A stretch of 64,000 nucleotides of DNA. Source: Diabrotica undecimpunctata. Its lineage: Eukaryota > Arthropoda > Insecta > Coleoptera > Chrysomelidae. The DNA lies in the NCBI RefSeq assembly GCF_040954645.1, contig NC_092803.1, positions 122,159,961-122,223,960 on the forward strand, given 5' to 3'. Shown one piece after another: positions 56,501 to 64,000 of the stretch (positions are counted from its first letter, which is position 1; each line of letters begins with the position of its first letter). The notes under the pieces were generated by a model. It was given only the letters and a program-made list of their open reading frames with translations. It had not been told where the DNA came from and searched no databases. Made by a program: the position numbers and the translations under genes.

Positions 56501-59500
56501 CATTTATTTTGTTAATCCTAGCTTCCTTTGTTAGTCATAGTATGGCGCCATCTGTTAGTTATATTGCGATTTAAAATGACAGAAAAACTGTTTTTGAAGT
56601 CTTTCCATCCAATTTTTTGAAAATTATCTTTTACAAAAACCTTCTCGTGATAATAACAAACACAACAAAAAAATGATTATCTAATTTGGTGCAGTCGTTC
56701 TGAAGTGATGCCCGGAAAAACATTTCGGCGATTCATTTTTAGTAATATAGATTAATGACAACAAAAGAACATACATATATCGATAACAGATGCGAGAACA
56801 AATAAATAAATTTTATTAAGTTAGGTAAGTAAATACTTACCTAAGCAAAAAATGCGCTGGGAAACTGATAGGCTCACATCTTAGACCTAATCTTCTAGCT
56901 ACACCTTCAAATACAATTGCTAATGTTATAGGTAAACCTTGACGTTTGTCCAAAACTTCATTAATAAATGAATTTTGTGGCATATAATAAGCATGGTTAT
57001 TTCCACTGAATCTCATCTGTTGAAAGAGTACTTCGCGCATGATAGTTATGAGCTGACGACATTCGTTTACTTTCCATTCATTTTGCTCTTTGTTTTGTCT
57101 GCGCCATAAATCGAGTTGCTCTTGAGTCGCCTAAAGATAGAGTTAGTATAGGAAAAAAATGAATAAATGTTTATTTAGTCTTTTAAGAACACAATAAAGC
57201 TTGCGATAGTAGTTATTTATTAAAACTTGGCGAACTAGTGCGAGCAAGACCTGAGTGAACTACAAATGGGTTTTCAAAAAGGATTGGGAATTAGGTAGGC
57301 TTTGAATGCCCTATTAGTTTTATTGCAGAAGTGCAGAGACCAACGAAAAGCTATTTAAAAACTAGTACCATATTGAATATTCTGAAAAGAAAAGATCCAA
57401 AAATCTAAAAACTATTCAGTACCACTAAGAACATCAAATAGCGACAGTAAAGCTCGAAAATAGCCAAACAAAAGCTGTACCTATTGAATGTATAGTCACA
57501 AAATATTGTATACTGGGCTTCATGCTTGTTAACATGCATGTACTCTGATATAGTATCCCAAAACGTAATCAAAGACGCAGAAGATGGCATAAAATTGAAT
57601 GGAATATTGATCAATAATTTAACATAGTACGAGGACACAGTTATAATTGCAGACGGTTCCGAGAGCTTGCAACGTTTACTTTAACAAAATATAAACTGAA
57701 GAAGATCTATTAGGCTTTAAAATTAATAACGAAAACGAAGATATTGGTGGGAAATCGAAATTCAAATCAACCAGCACACGTAAATGAATACGGAACAGAA
57801 AAAATTTAAGTTCAAGTACCTGGGCAGTTAACAATCTTAATCCTGACTTAGAAATCAGAGCGCGGATTGAAATAGGCAGATCAAACTTTTTAAAAATTCC
57901 TAGCCTCCAAAGCGATAGATCGCTCGATTTACAAAGAAACAATATTGAAAAGTGCTACATATATTTCATACTTTTGTATTCACTTCAAGAGTGAACTCTA
58001 AAAGTTAGCAGTCTGAATACACTTAAGCTATTTGAAATGTAGGTATCTCGAGGAATGTTACGAATGCCTTGAACTGCCGATACCTTGGAAACATGGAAGT
58101 ATTGCGTCGATGAGCAGGGAACGTGAAGTCGAAAACTGCCTATCTTGTTTATATAATTAGATAAGATAGATATCACTTCATTCAACACATAATACAGAGT
58201 AAGATCGAAGTTAGACGAGGACCAGGACGTAGACAGAGCTCCTGGCTTAAGAACATACGATGTTGAGAGAAGTAGAAGGCATTCGTGGAGGAAGATTATA
58301 CAGCCCGATCAAATAAAAAAAAAATTGGGTGAATAGTCATAGTATTTCCAAGGAAGTAAACAGTTAAGTGTTTAAAATCTATTAGGTTTCACAAAACCTA
58401 TTAGGTTTCACAAAACCTATTAGGTTTCACAAAACCTATTAGGTTTCTGGAACTGAATGCGCACCATTGAAAAGCTGCATACAGTGTGTTGAGCAGGAGC
58501 TTCAGTATAAACCTAAGCGATATTGGACTAATTCCAGAGCCATGGCTTACGAAGGACTTCATAATGGACTACCATGAGCCAAGATAAAATAAACGAAACA
58601 CGCAAGTTAAAGGAACAGCGCAGACTCACTCAGGAAAACCAGGAAACTACAGAACAGAATCCCGTTCCAAGCCATAGTACCGAATATAAGGATAAACTTC
58701 AGTTTATTTATTCAAAAATACATGATATGCCAAGAGCATGTCTGCTCATATCACACTTGATTAAATTTAGCTCTGTCCTAAATGCATTACTAAAAATCTT
58801 AAAACAGCGAAAGTAGCAATTCCCACCGAAAGAAATAAAATGCAGATTATAGTGGTTACTCTGCTTACTTTCCCGGCGACGAAAATAATCATCCGCTAAA
58901 GAAAATTAAGAAACCTCATTGGCTGGTGCAACAGAAAGAACAGAACTTATTATTGGATGGTGCAACAGAACTCCAGAATTTATTATTGGATGTCACAAAT
59001 TCCCACAATACTGTATGAGGCAGTACAGACACAAACAAACTAGGTGAGTACCTATTACAAATGACTGAAGACAAATGACTCAGATGTTGAAGACGTTCAT
59101 TATACAATTGAAACCGCAGAGGAACTCGAAACAGTCCCACTCAAGTTGAATCGTACTATAATAAAATGATATGGGAAAGCTTGTCAATCAGGAATAAAGT
59201 CGTCAATAGAGATATGCCTTCGTGGAATAGGAAATTAGTGCAATTAAAGTATAGTACACTAAAATATAATATTAAACTAAGAAGGTCTAAAAGGAGAACC
59301 TTTTAAAATACTAAATTCTTACACATTCGGTAGTTAATAACTGTATAATACATATTTTTAATAATATAACATGCTTCTTACTTTAAATATCGGATGCTCG
59401 GGATATACTGTTCGCAATGCAGACTTAACCTCTTCAGCTATCATATCTAATCTGTGGCCTATATTCTCAACAGTCACTTCAACATTTGGTTGACACCACT

Positions 59501-61882
59501 GAGCAACAAACACAGCACCTACTTCAAGAATTTGTCTGGATGGTGGTAAAGATATGTATTCCTTCCAAACTTTGGAAAGATGATGCTGTCGTATGTATCT
59601 GAGTACTTTATTGGCATAATACTGGAACGTCTTATTTCCTGGTGTGCTAAAATAAAAAAAAAAACACTCCAAATTACTTAAAGAGCAAGAATTACTGTGA
59701 GGACAGTAAAAACATAAAAGAAAGGAGCAAAAATTAAGAAAAATTGATTTTTATGTATTCTTCTCATTACGCTTAATTTTTCTTTAAGGTTTTAGATATT
59801 TTAACCAGTCACCTATATCTTACTATCGGAACTATTAAAACCTACAAATCTGAGTATTCTACTATATTTCTTACCGCAACTATACTGACTACTGGCAGTA
59901 CTACTAGCTGGTTTTGGAACATTCTATGAGCCAGGAGATTTTCCGTAAATCATGTTTATTTGCATATTTCATTAGTATCCATTTTAGTTTGTTTTTTACA
60001 CAAATATTTCAAAAAATTAACAAAAAAAATATTAATTAAAAATTTCTCCATAACAATGTTATTTCTTCTACAGATAATAATGGCTCAACCAAGGAAAAAA
60101 TGTAGACAATATAATATCGAATATTTCAAATATGGCTTCATAGAGTCGCATGTAAATTATACATTGCCGATGTGCCTCATTTACCAGAAAGTTTTATCAA
60201 ACGAAGCTATGAAGCCTTCTACAAGAACATTCATGGAGATAAAAAAGATAAGGATTTATCTTTTTTCGAAGACTAAAAGAAAAATTTATCAAAGAATCGA
60301 CAAGATCGTGTTGGCTTGCTTTCTTCTCACAAGATTTTGTTAATTATTGCCAAATCGGGAAAACCTAATTATACCTGCTGAAGATGTATTGTATTAATAT
60401 TTAAAAGTAACTCAGTTTTCTGTTCAACTAAGTCAACTTTAGCAGGAAAGGAAGCTTGCTGTTACACAAGCCAGCATCTGATAGTTTCAAAAAAATTCCG
60501 TTGAGAAATAAGACAGTGCAAAGAAGAAATAAATATTGAAGATTGACTCCAAATATTGAAGATTTATTGTCTGAATACTTAAAAACATATCGGTTTTCTG
60601 TTTAACTTGATAAGTCAACTTAGCCAGGAAATGAAGCTTTACTTTTAGCTTACATGCGGTTCATAAAGGAAGAACAAATTTACCAAGAATAATTATTTAC
60701 AAACATTTACAAACTGATTCTAAGGGCAATCAACATTTCATGCATTGGATGATTTTTTTATAGAAAAAGAAATACATCCAAACAATATCTTATCAGTAGC
60801 CATAGATGGGCCAACGATGGTAGGTTGGTACAGAGATTTTTCTTGGATATTGAAAAAGAAGATCGAATGCATTTATATTACACTGTAACTGTATCATGCC
60901 TCGCCAACATCTAGTTGTTAAAAATTTAAGTGAACGCCTACATAACATGCCTTACAATTTTAATTAAAGCTGTCAACAAAATCAGAAGTAAATCATTGAA
61001 TAACAGATTATTTAATCGGTTTTATATTGAAAACGATGAATAATTTAAAAGTTTCCTGCTGTATACAACCTAGAAATTCGTAGGTTGTCAAAGGGTGCCA
61101 GTGAACACGGTGCTGGAGTTCTTGAAAGATAAAAATAATGCTTTACAATCAATAATTAAATCCAAAAGTGGCATCACTTACTTGACAGATTTGCTTCAAA
61201 ATTTTGATAAAATCAATCTTCAGCTTAAACGTGATGGAATTAATTTAACAAAAACAAGATCTGTTATTTCTGCATTTGTAACAAAACTTCTTCTGTACAA
61301 ATGAAACTTTGAACGAGAAGAATTCAGCCAGTTCCCAAACTTCTCAGGAGCAGAAAAAAAGATGAAGACATATGTACTTTATTATTGTGAGCAGTCGGAT
61401 TCTCTCGAAGAATTAACTACAAATGATGAATTGAAATTTAAATTCAAAAGCAGCTACCAACAGCTTTGGCTATAAAAGGAGATATAGGAGAGGCTGAAAT
61501 ATGAGCTGTCATTTAAAAATTTTTAATTGCATTTGCTCCATCATATTTATTAGAACGTGGATTCAGTGCCGTATCCTATTTACTAACAAAAAAAAACGCT
61601 CTTAAAATAAAAAAAAAATTAATTTCCAGAGGGCGATAGGTAATATTTCTTGAAAGGACTCAATAGGCCAAATAAGTTTGAAAACCACTGGTTTAAATGG
61701 AAGACTTATTTTCAGAAAGAAAAAAAAAAGAATCTTACTTTAATGGTACCACTTCTATACTCTTGATGGAAACATCTGTATTTACAATCTCCATTAAATC
61801 TGTTACAAGACATTTGTATACTTCTTCTCTTTCAAGTAAAATACTGCTCCACTCATATAGATCCGAGTCTGAGATTTCATAC
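44228..61882 (-). CDS. FBXO21: FBXO21-like F-box protein gene (5' end outside window)
   Basis: Seven minus-strand exons (61882-61739, 59646-59382, 57130-56841, 51236-51015, 50947-50795, 48576-48287, 44412-44228) join in matching phases and encode 515 residues plus a stop. Read against FBXO21, the order is complete: a pre-core segment (KTFQYYANKVLRYIRQ, GAVFVAQWC), a SirB1/transglutaminase-like domain at about residues 137-235 (FINEVLDKRQGLPITLAIVF, LRCEPISFPAHFLLR), a TPR-like helical part (SLARLYMLHNM) and an HspQ/YccV-like domain at about 375-500 (YAVGMVMKHMTLNYKCVIYD, QPFYNVLVEDGSHRYVAQEN, VGRHFSHYFETHYVPNAE). FBXO21 is the substrate receptor of an SCF ubiquitin ligase. The F-box, at the N-terminus, must be encoded beyond 64000. 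Introns are 67 bp to 5.6 kb, the large ones filled by transposons. Confidence 0.95.
44472..44506. repeat. (TA)n microsatellite
   Basis: TA tract directly abutting the CGCAC terminus of the third GQNKN-family element. Confidence 0.95.
45040..46040 (-). pseudogene. GQNKN-family transposase N-terminal half (copy 3)
   Basis: Minus-strand order: a first exon with MSPGRLLVALATNADHCEQE; then MHSDQGDFDFDESDRNPHFV at 45794, followed by a serine tract of about 30 residues (45600-45680) like that of copy 1. After frameshifts, GPTCDEKCRLNYRL, DIFIKYWSLGDLQKQRGFI, HIRVCKPFFKNTLAI and DELRGKHGK. These are the same blocks, in the same order, as copies 1 and 2. Nothing after RGKH survives. Confidence 0.7.
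46080..46480. repeat. Degenerate subterminal repeats of copy 3
   Basis: Five or six loosely spaced copies of a phrase like CAATAxTGTxATAACTCxAAA (about 46108, 46270, 46305, 46355, 46412, 46464), related to the left terminus (CAATAGTGTCGTAACTCAAA). They could be transposase binding sites; the spacing is irregular. Confidence 0.4.
46965..47415 (+). pseudogene. mariner-group (DDE_3) transposase fragment
   Basis: FFTNEATFTKNRVHHHKIVT (usual FTDEATFT.NG..N), KINVWCD-type residues, then a clean stretch IQLDGCFFHYARTVKHWLNE, NFTNHWIGRDSPLIYWLPKY. It matches the QQDG.PAH....V..YLN..FP.RWIGR.GP..WP.RSPDL block of the large arthropod transposase family that carries an N-terminal DUF4817-type HTH. The second catalytic Asp is retained and SPDLTPLDF is lost. 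Several stops. Confidence 0.8.
47455..47620 (+). pseudogene. Tc1-like transposase fragment
   Basis: VMFSDE, a stop, then RFCYRSPDRCKRIWRRPGDR, LAPSYISPR and FGDGIIIWTGIAY match the FSDESRF.L...D...RVWRR.GER.........F.GG.M.WGGI block with the first catalytic Asp. It immediately follows the mariner-group fragment. Confidence 0.75.
47625..48240 (+). pseudogene. LINE RT C-terminal fragment, second lineage
   Basis: ERAGLKINFEKTKRM and later blocks (IMTLMWNWTAHLDKDENTS and, in other frames, RPPTRPIDDVKR-like and NGLQTAQ) match a widespread arthropod LINE tail with MKWKW.GH.AR...RW......W.P......GRPP.RW.DDI...AG..W...A. Strongly decayed. It lies in FBXO21 intron F-G, 46 bases from exon F. Confidence 0.7.
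48287..48576 (-). CDS. FBXO21: FBXO21-like exon F (HspQ/YccV-like domain)
   Basis: Acceptor TTTTTAG, donor GTAAAA. It encodes VLHMLRDYEAHHSRNDLGLF, NLHYAVGMVMKHMTLNYKCV, IYDWDPVCLAAAEWQAENNV and QPFYNVLVEDGSHRYVAQ. The G...KH...Y..VIY.WDP.C....EW and QPFYNVLVEDGS.RY.A blocks are diagnostic for the FBXO21 C-terminal domain. Confidence 0.97.
48703..50655 (-). mobile_element. (GAA)n-tailed LINE in FBXO21 intron E-F
   Basis: 1953 bp on the minus strand, flanked by an 8-bp duplication AAGAAGAC (48695-48702 and 50656-50663) and ending ACACACGAAGAAGAAGGG on its own strand. The linker (SEKCAEIERLEKQHDSFNIY), RT opening (APDEIPTEILTLL, LGFKKDFGTRESLF), VDFEKAFDKIQH, an intact YADDTMLFAD near 49370, and the tail (LEIKRRIVIGR, YGVEDWTI) are seen in several frames. 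Same family as 15176 and 20396; same transcriptional strand as the host gene. Confidence 0.85.
50795..50947 (-). CDS. FBXO21: FBXO21-like exon E
   Basis: Acceptor TTTTGTAG, donor GTATGT. It encodes SSLELLKLVNPRDISALVSL, ARLYMLHNMDTKSLETFLLS and PEQAQ, the ARLY...G....SL..L helical hairpin. Phase-compatible on both sides. Confidence 0.92.
51015..51236 (-). CDS. FBXO21: FBXO21-like exon D
   Basis: Acceptor ATTTCTAG, donor GTGATT (weaker consensus). It encodes FCESVDPESDWYYIDVFNGG to NLEVSARQHAHPNGKITRL. YIDVF.GG matches YIDAFGKG of FBXO21. Separated from exon E by only 67 bp. Confidence 0.93.
51533..52940 (+). pseudogene. LINE RT with lost catalytic Asp pair
   Basis: Frames 51561-52070, 52036-52365 and 52356-52940 give SELLKLVNEKNIDLLVQLLN, MLTSTFICLPKKVNAKEYSD, DSQFGFRNGVGTREALFSFN, YNKAFDKVKHDRLIVVL, ASCILSPLLFNTY and the palm RYAYNTVIIADNLEDLE. 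The expected catalytic box F/YADD reads YAYN here, so both Asp residues are gone. The C-terminal 94 codons (52656-52940: LRRIGRKREMENTIKERKLQ, RRRVSWLKTLRQWFG, RRGDGT) are open. Confidence 0.9.
51533..52948 (+). mobile_element. (GAA)n-tailed LINE in FBXO21 intron C-D
   Basis: A 5'-truncated copy with a 10-bp target-site duplication AATAAAAGTA (51523-51532 and 52949-52958) and tail GGCACTTAAAGAAGAAG. Antisense to the host gene. Confidence 0.93.
52960..53652. other. Unassigned intron sequence
   Basis: Within FBXO21 intron C-D. No element is recognised. A local imperfect palindrome, TATGTAAATACTCCAGTATTTACATAA, lies around 53549-53575. Confidence 0.4.
53890..54150 (-). pseudogene. Helitron helicase C-terminal fragment
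   Basis: The minus strand reads FLPRKLFSFKSVDTVINQND, then YPTEFLDSLVLPGLPPNNLQ, LKVGSVVIMLIMLRNINQPR, LCSGMRLTVKRLMNNFI. This is the last part of the Pif1-type helicase of Helitrons (YP.EFLNSL...GLPPH.L.LK.G..VMLLRN....G.CNGTRL). One or two frame changes; the Walker motifs are missing. Confidence 0.85.
54171..54509 (-). CDS. Open frame inside the Helitron, candidate captured exon
   Basis: 112 minus-strand codons without an ATG (first codon TTG), preceded by TATATTTTAG, an acceptor-like sequence whose TAG is also an in-frame stop. It begins YFIVIWIFLFFTGHVLNCGI, a signal-peptide-like stretch, continues hydrophilic (KQAKPERHFIDFLPLLTPRS, FSCQHTFSHQPKWKDSYLFP) and ends at TAG 54173-54171. Composition and codon use (GCC, CGG, GAC, TTC) look less AT-biased than the surroundings, and no transposon motif is seen. 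It could be a host gene fragment captured by the Helitron, a decayed piece of Helitron ORF, or chance. Function unknown. Confidence 0.3.
   Translation of the reverse strand: MYFIVIWIFLFFTGHVLNCGIKKQTKKQAKPERHFIDFLPLLTPRSDIILPKSFSCQHTFSHQPKWKDSYLFPAQLSRRNQDQKKEQFVYYKQTPKCLDYQSQRRKQIKNIF
54510..55550. other. Helitron interior without recognised coding
   Basis: AT-rich sequence with no protein motif. CCCACCTT/TTACCC-type phrases lead into the tandem array. Confidence 0.35.
55555..56390. repeat. Three tandem ~275-bp repeats inside the Helitron
   Basis: Each unit carries TTCATAAAAATCGGTCAAGC (or a variant), CGTTTCGxAGxAGTATGGCA, TTAATGCCACATCATAAAAA and GAACCACTCTTACCCCTTA-type phrases. Starts are near 55572, 55848 and 56105. 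Units differ by point changes and A-run lengths. Such internal arrays are typical of non-autonomous Helitron derivatives. Confidence 0.85.
56841..57130 (-). CDS. FBXO21: FBXO21-like exon C (SirB1/transglutaminase-like core)
   Basis: Acceptor ATCTTTAG, donor GTAAGT. It encodes ATQEQLDLWRRQNKEQNEWK, then MREVLFQQMRFSGNNHAYYM, the core SFINEVLDKRQGLPITLAIV and GLRCEPISFPAHFLLR. It is the most conserved part of the SirB1-like domain (R.G.P......Y...A..LG....P...P.HFLLR). It ends with AG, completed to Arg by exon D. Confidence 0.95.
57245..58340 (+). pseudogene. Heavily decayed (GAA)n-family LINE
   Basis: In intron B-C, antisense to the gene: LQMGFQKGLGIR, IKLNGILINNL followed by YEDTVIIAD (YADD changed to YEDT), LEIRARIEIGRSNFLKI, LYSLQE...LKLFEM and a basic end (RSKLDEDQDVDRAPGLRTYD-like). 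Stops throughout. No tail or TSD preserved. Confidence 0.7.
58381..58447. repeat. 19-bp tandem repeat, 3.5 copies
   Basis: Perfect copies of ATTAGGTTTCACAAAACCT. The unit is nearly self-complementary (AAACCTATTAGGTTT), so the array can fold into several alternative hairpins. It lies in FBXO21 intron B-C. Confidence 0.95.
58448..59381. other. Unassigned intron sequence
   Basis: An 80-codon plus frame at 58574-58816 (TRKLKEQRRLTQENQETTEQ) is hydrophilic and unidentified. Around 58925-59000 the phrases TTATTATTGGATG and CAACAGAA repeat two or three times. No element assigned. Confidence 0.4.
59382..59646 (-). CDS. FBXO21: FBXO21-like exon B
   Basis: Acceptor TTTTAG, donor GTAAGA. It encodes TPGNKTFQYYANKVLRYIRQ through EVGAVFVAQWCQPNVEVTVE to YPEHPIFK. 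The YYA.K.L.Y.R and EGAV...Q.C..... patterns align with human FBXO21, with HP..F at the end. It ends on a codon boundary. Confidence 0.93.
60080..61639 (+). pseudogene. hAT transposase (ZBED5/SCAND3-like), decayed
   Basis: It begins MAQPRKKCRQYNIEYFKYGF with PMCLIYQKVLSNEAMKPS, the zinc-finger opening seen in ZBED5/SCAND3-like proteins (Y...GF.......P.C..C...LSN.AM.PS.L..H). After decay, RRLSKGA (WLS.G) and FLKDKNNALQSIIKSKSGIT, YLTDLLQNFDKINLQLKRDG, and finally FLIAFAPSYLLERGFSAVSY with LLTKKNALK and a stop, the hAT dimerisation block (..Y..E.GFSA......K.R). Antisense in FBXO21 intron A-B. Numerous stops. Confidence 0.8.
61739..61882 (-). CDS. FBXO21: FBXO21-like exon A
   Basis: Acceptor TTTCTAG at 61889-61883, donor GTAAGA at 61738. 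It encodes YEISDSDLYEWSSILLEREE to VSIKSIEVVPL. It starts with one base of a codon, so an upstream exon ending in two bases is required; none is seen up to 64000. It ends with AA, completed to Asn by exon B. This segment is less conserved and is placed mainly by phase and by the VPLN junction. Confidence 0.8.
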
Positions 61883-62025
61883 CTAGAAACATAAAAATGC
61901 TTGTTTAACATATATTTAGAGCTTAGTAAAACCATTTTATTGTGTAAACAAAATGTGTTTTTCAAACACAATTTATAAAATATACTATTTTGTTCTATTG
62001 TGTTGAAAACCAAATTAATTAATTT

Positions 62026-63992
62026 TATAGTAATTACTATTAAAATGGGAATAAGCCACAATTAAAGGTTAAAGTACGTTTATTGACGTTTCAATTTCCA
62101 CTTCGGAAATCGTTCTCAAAATACAAACATTAGTAAATTAAACAAATGTTTGTTTTTCTGTTACTTAGTGAAAAATTCTTCTAATAATTTAATTTTATCT
62201 GACTCATTTATATTGACAATTCAGACATACATTATACGTTTTAAAGTAGACAAAATTAGAGAATGATGATACATTGACAACTAGAACAAAACTAAACATA
62301 TCAGCTATAATGGAGTTATTAACATTATGTACTAATAATACATATTTTCAACTAAATAAAGAATTCTATAAACAAAATTTTGGTCTAGCAATAGGCTCTA
62401 GTTTATCTCCATTATTAGCCGATATATTTATGGAAGATTTTGAAACAAATATTATTTCTAAACAAAATGTAAAACCCACAGTATGGTGGAGATATGTAGA
62501 TGATGTATTCTAAATATGGCCTCATGGATCAGAGTTGTTGGACACATTCCTAAATGATATAAACGATAAAGAAGAGACAATAACATTTACCATGGAAAAG
62601 GAATATAATAACACACTACCTTTCCTGGATGTTTTAATCTCTAAGAACGATACTGGATATGAGACTCAGGTGTATAGAAAACCAACACACACCAACAGAT
62701 ATTTAAATTTCAAATCAAATCACAATATTAATATTAAAAAGGGAATTATTAAATCCTTATATGATAGAGCCAAAATTACTTGTTCTAACGAAAATTCGTT
62801 CTTGGAGGAAAAACATTTGTTAACATCTGTTTTATTAAAAAATGATTATCCTTTATCGTTTATAAATAAGGAATTTTCAACAATCGATCGAATAGAACAG
62901 AACAACTTAGAACGATATCCTACAGCATACACAAGGAATAATACGAGGAACATAACAATACCATACATAAAAGGGTTATCAGAAAAACTTAAAAGGATAG
63001 GAAATAAATTCAACATTTCAACAACAGTCAAAACAACAAACACGTTGAGATCTATTTTGTCCAAAACCAAACCTAACAATGAACAAGAAATGACAAAGAA
63101 TTGCATTTATAAAATACCTTGTGAATGCGATCAGCATCATTAAATTTTAGAATAAGTGAACATCAATCTTATATTAAAAATAGAGAATTTGATAGATCTC
63201 AAATATGTAAACACGCATGGGATAATGAACATAGGATTCAATGGAATGATTCAAATATAGAAACGGATGGTAAAAAGAGAAAAATCAAAGAAGCTGCTCT
63301 AATTATACTAAATGAGACCAATTGTGTCTCAAATTCCTCGGCAGAATGTAGTAGGATCTGGTTACCCATATTGAAAGAGGAAATTATTAAAAGGAAAATA
63401 CCATTATTAGCAAGTCAGTAACATATAGAGCATACATCATTTATGTTTTTTAAATAACAAACATATAAAATCAGAATTTGGTGTTTATTGAAAGTAAACT
63501 AAATGCACGACCAAATACTTACCATGTCGGGATAGTATTATGAGGTTTTTCCCTCATAATTTACTATGGAATCACTAACAGGAGAATTTGACTGTCATCA
63601 TGGCATGTATTTGTCTTTTTAAAGACGAATTACATGCTATGATCTTTTCTGATGGATATTCTCAAGTTAAAGTTGATTTCATGTAATCGAATGAACTATC
63701 TTATAAGTAAAGTCGTCCCAGGAGCGCAACTCAACAATATTGGCAATATCGTTTTAAAGTCGTCTACTTTAAAATGTATAATGTTTGTCTGAATTGTCAA
63801 TATAAATGAGTCAGATAAAAATTAAATTATTACAAGAATTTTTCACTAAGTAACAGAAAAACAAAAATTTGTTTAATTTACTAATGTTTGTATTTTGAGA
63901 ACGATTTCCGAAGTGGAAATTGAAACAACAATAAACGTACTTTAACGTTTAATTGTGGCTTATTCCCATTTAAATAGTAATTACTTTAAAAT
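62026..63992 (+). mobile_element. Penelope-like element with inverted terminal arms
   Basis: Left arm 62026-62260 (AGTAATTACTATTAAAATGG, AAGCCACAATTAAAGG, TTGACGTTTCAATTTCCAC, CGGAAATCGTTCTC) is mirrored at 63745-63992. The right arm continues further inward (to about 63530), and that part recurs at 11270-11730. The interior carries PLE RT and a damaged GIY-YIG region. It ends 8 bases before the window edge. Confidence 0.85.
62274..63421 (+). pseudogene. PLE reverse transcriptase with partial GIY-YIG
   Basis: Frame 62274-62513 reads YKQNFGLAIGSSLSPLLADI and WWRYVDDVF (catalytic YVDD intact), then a TAA stop. Frame 62535-63143 continues TITFTMEKEYNNTLPFLDVL, TQVYRKPTHTNRYLNFKSNH, KRIGNKFNISTTV and CIYKIPCECDQHH. 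There a small deletion removes the YIGET core, and frame 63125-63421 resumes at FRISEHQSYIKN with CKHAWDNEHRIQWND, ending VKRKIPLLASQ-like. The N-terminal third of the RT is missing. One stop and one deletion/frameshift only, so this is a fairly young copy. Confidence 0.88.
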
Positions 63993-64000
63993 GCCACAAG

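Larger units (their letters stand above)
53653..56751 (-). mobile_element. Helitron with canonical ends
   Basis: On the minus strand the element begins TCTATATTACTAAAAATGAA (from 56751, preceded by A) and ends GTTTGCCGGGTCAGCTAG (at 53653, followed by T). A|TC...CTAG|T is the rolling-circle Helitron insertion pattern. It encodes remains of a Helitron helicase near its 3' end, holds an unrelated open frame at 54171-54509 and a tandem repeat array. No Rep domain was found. It lies in FBXO21 intron C-D on the same strand as the gene. Confidence 0.85.

Noticed and set aside
58381..58447. Short repeats as a CRISPR array
   Set aside because: Contiguous 19-bp tandem copies without spacers, in an intron of a eukaryotic gene.
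1..64000. tRNA, rRNA and bacterial or viral genomic origin
   Set aside because: No cloverleaf or rRNA-like segment was recognised by eye; introns, PLE, piggyBac and FBXO21 exons place the window in an insect chromosome. Small structured RNAs could still have been missed without a covariance-model search.

Overview
The window is insect nuclear DNA. It is strongly AT-rich, has spliceosomal introns with GTAAGT donors and pyrimidine-rich acceptors, and is packed with arthropod transposons: Tc1/mariner, piggyBac, pogo, hAT, PIF/Harbinger, Helitron, Penelope-like elements (PLEs) and EN-RT non-LTR retrotransposons with 3' (GAA)n tails. A large beetle-like genome is a reasonable guess, but nothing in the sequence fixes the order. 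There are no rRNA or tRNA genes, operons or CRISPR arrays.

Two host genes can be supported, both on the minus strand. (1) An FBXO21-like gene covers the right third (44228-61882). Seven exons join in phase and encode 515 residues plus the stop: a middle region, a SirB1/transglutaminase-like domain, a short helical-repeat region and a C-terminal HspQ/YccV-like domain. Its 5' exon(s), with the F-box, lie beyond 64000. (2) A candidate small secreted protein gene is split between a signal-peptide exon at 19002-19110 and a terminal exon at 568-707. The two exons are phase-compatible, and the intron of about 18.3 kb is made mostly of transposons.

Layout: 1-770, terminal exon and 3' flank of the small gene. 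769-18589, its intron: a PLE remnant, a Tc1 element and a 3.6-kb DNA transposon inserted in one (TA)n tract, LINE and PLE fragments, a 0.73-kb decamer satellite, and a second DNA transposon split by a LINE. 19002-19110, signal-peptide exon. 19.6-28.9 kb, LINE fragments, a head-to-head PLE pair and a Harbinger fragment. 29.8-31.9 kb, pogo-like element. 32.6-35.4 kb, piggyBac element carrying a MITE. 37.5-42.7 kb, a young LINE tail, hAT fragments and a 753-bp MITE with an internal minisatellite. 44.2-61.9 kb, the FBXO21-like gene, its introns filled by transposons including a canonical Helitron (53653-56751). 62.0-64.0 kb, a PLE with inverted ends.

The most notable items are the split secreted-protein gene; three copies of one DNA-transposon family whose protein carries WxLGDLQxQRxFI, RGKH, SHYxR, DETxxKRG, DNxxGQNKN and GH[TS] motifs; a LINE inserted exactly in the GQN codons of one of those copies; and the Helitron, which encloses a non-transposon-looking reading frame that may be a captured gene fragment.
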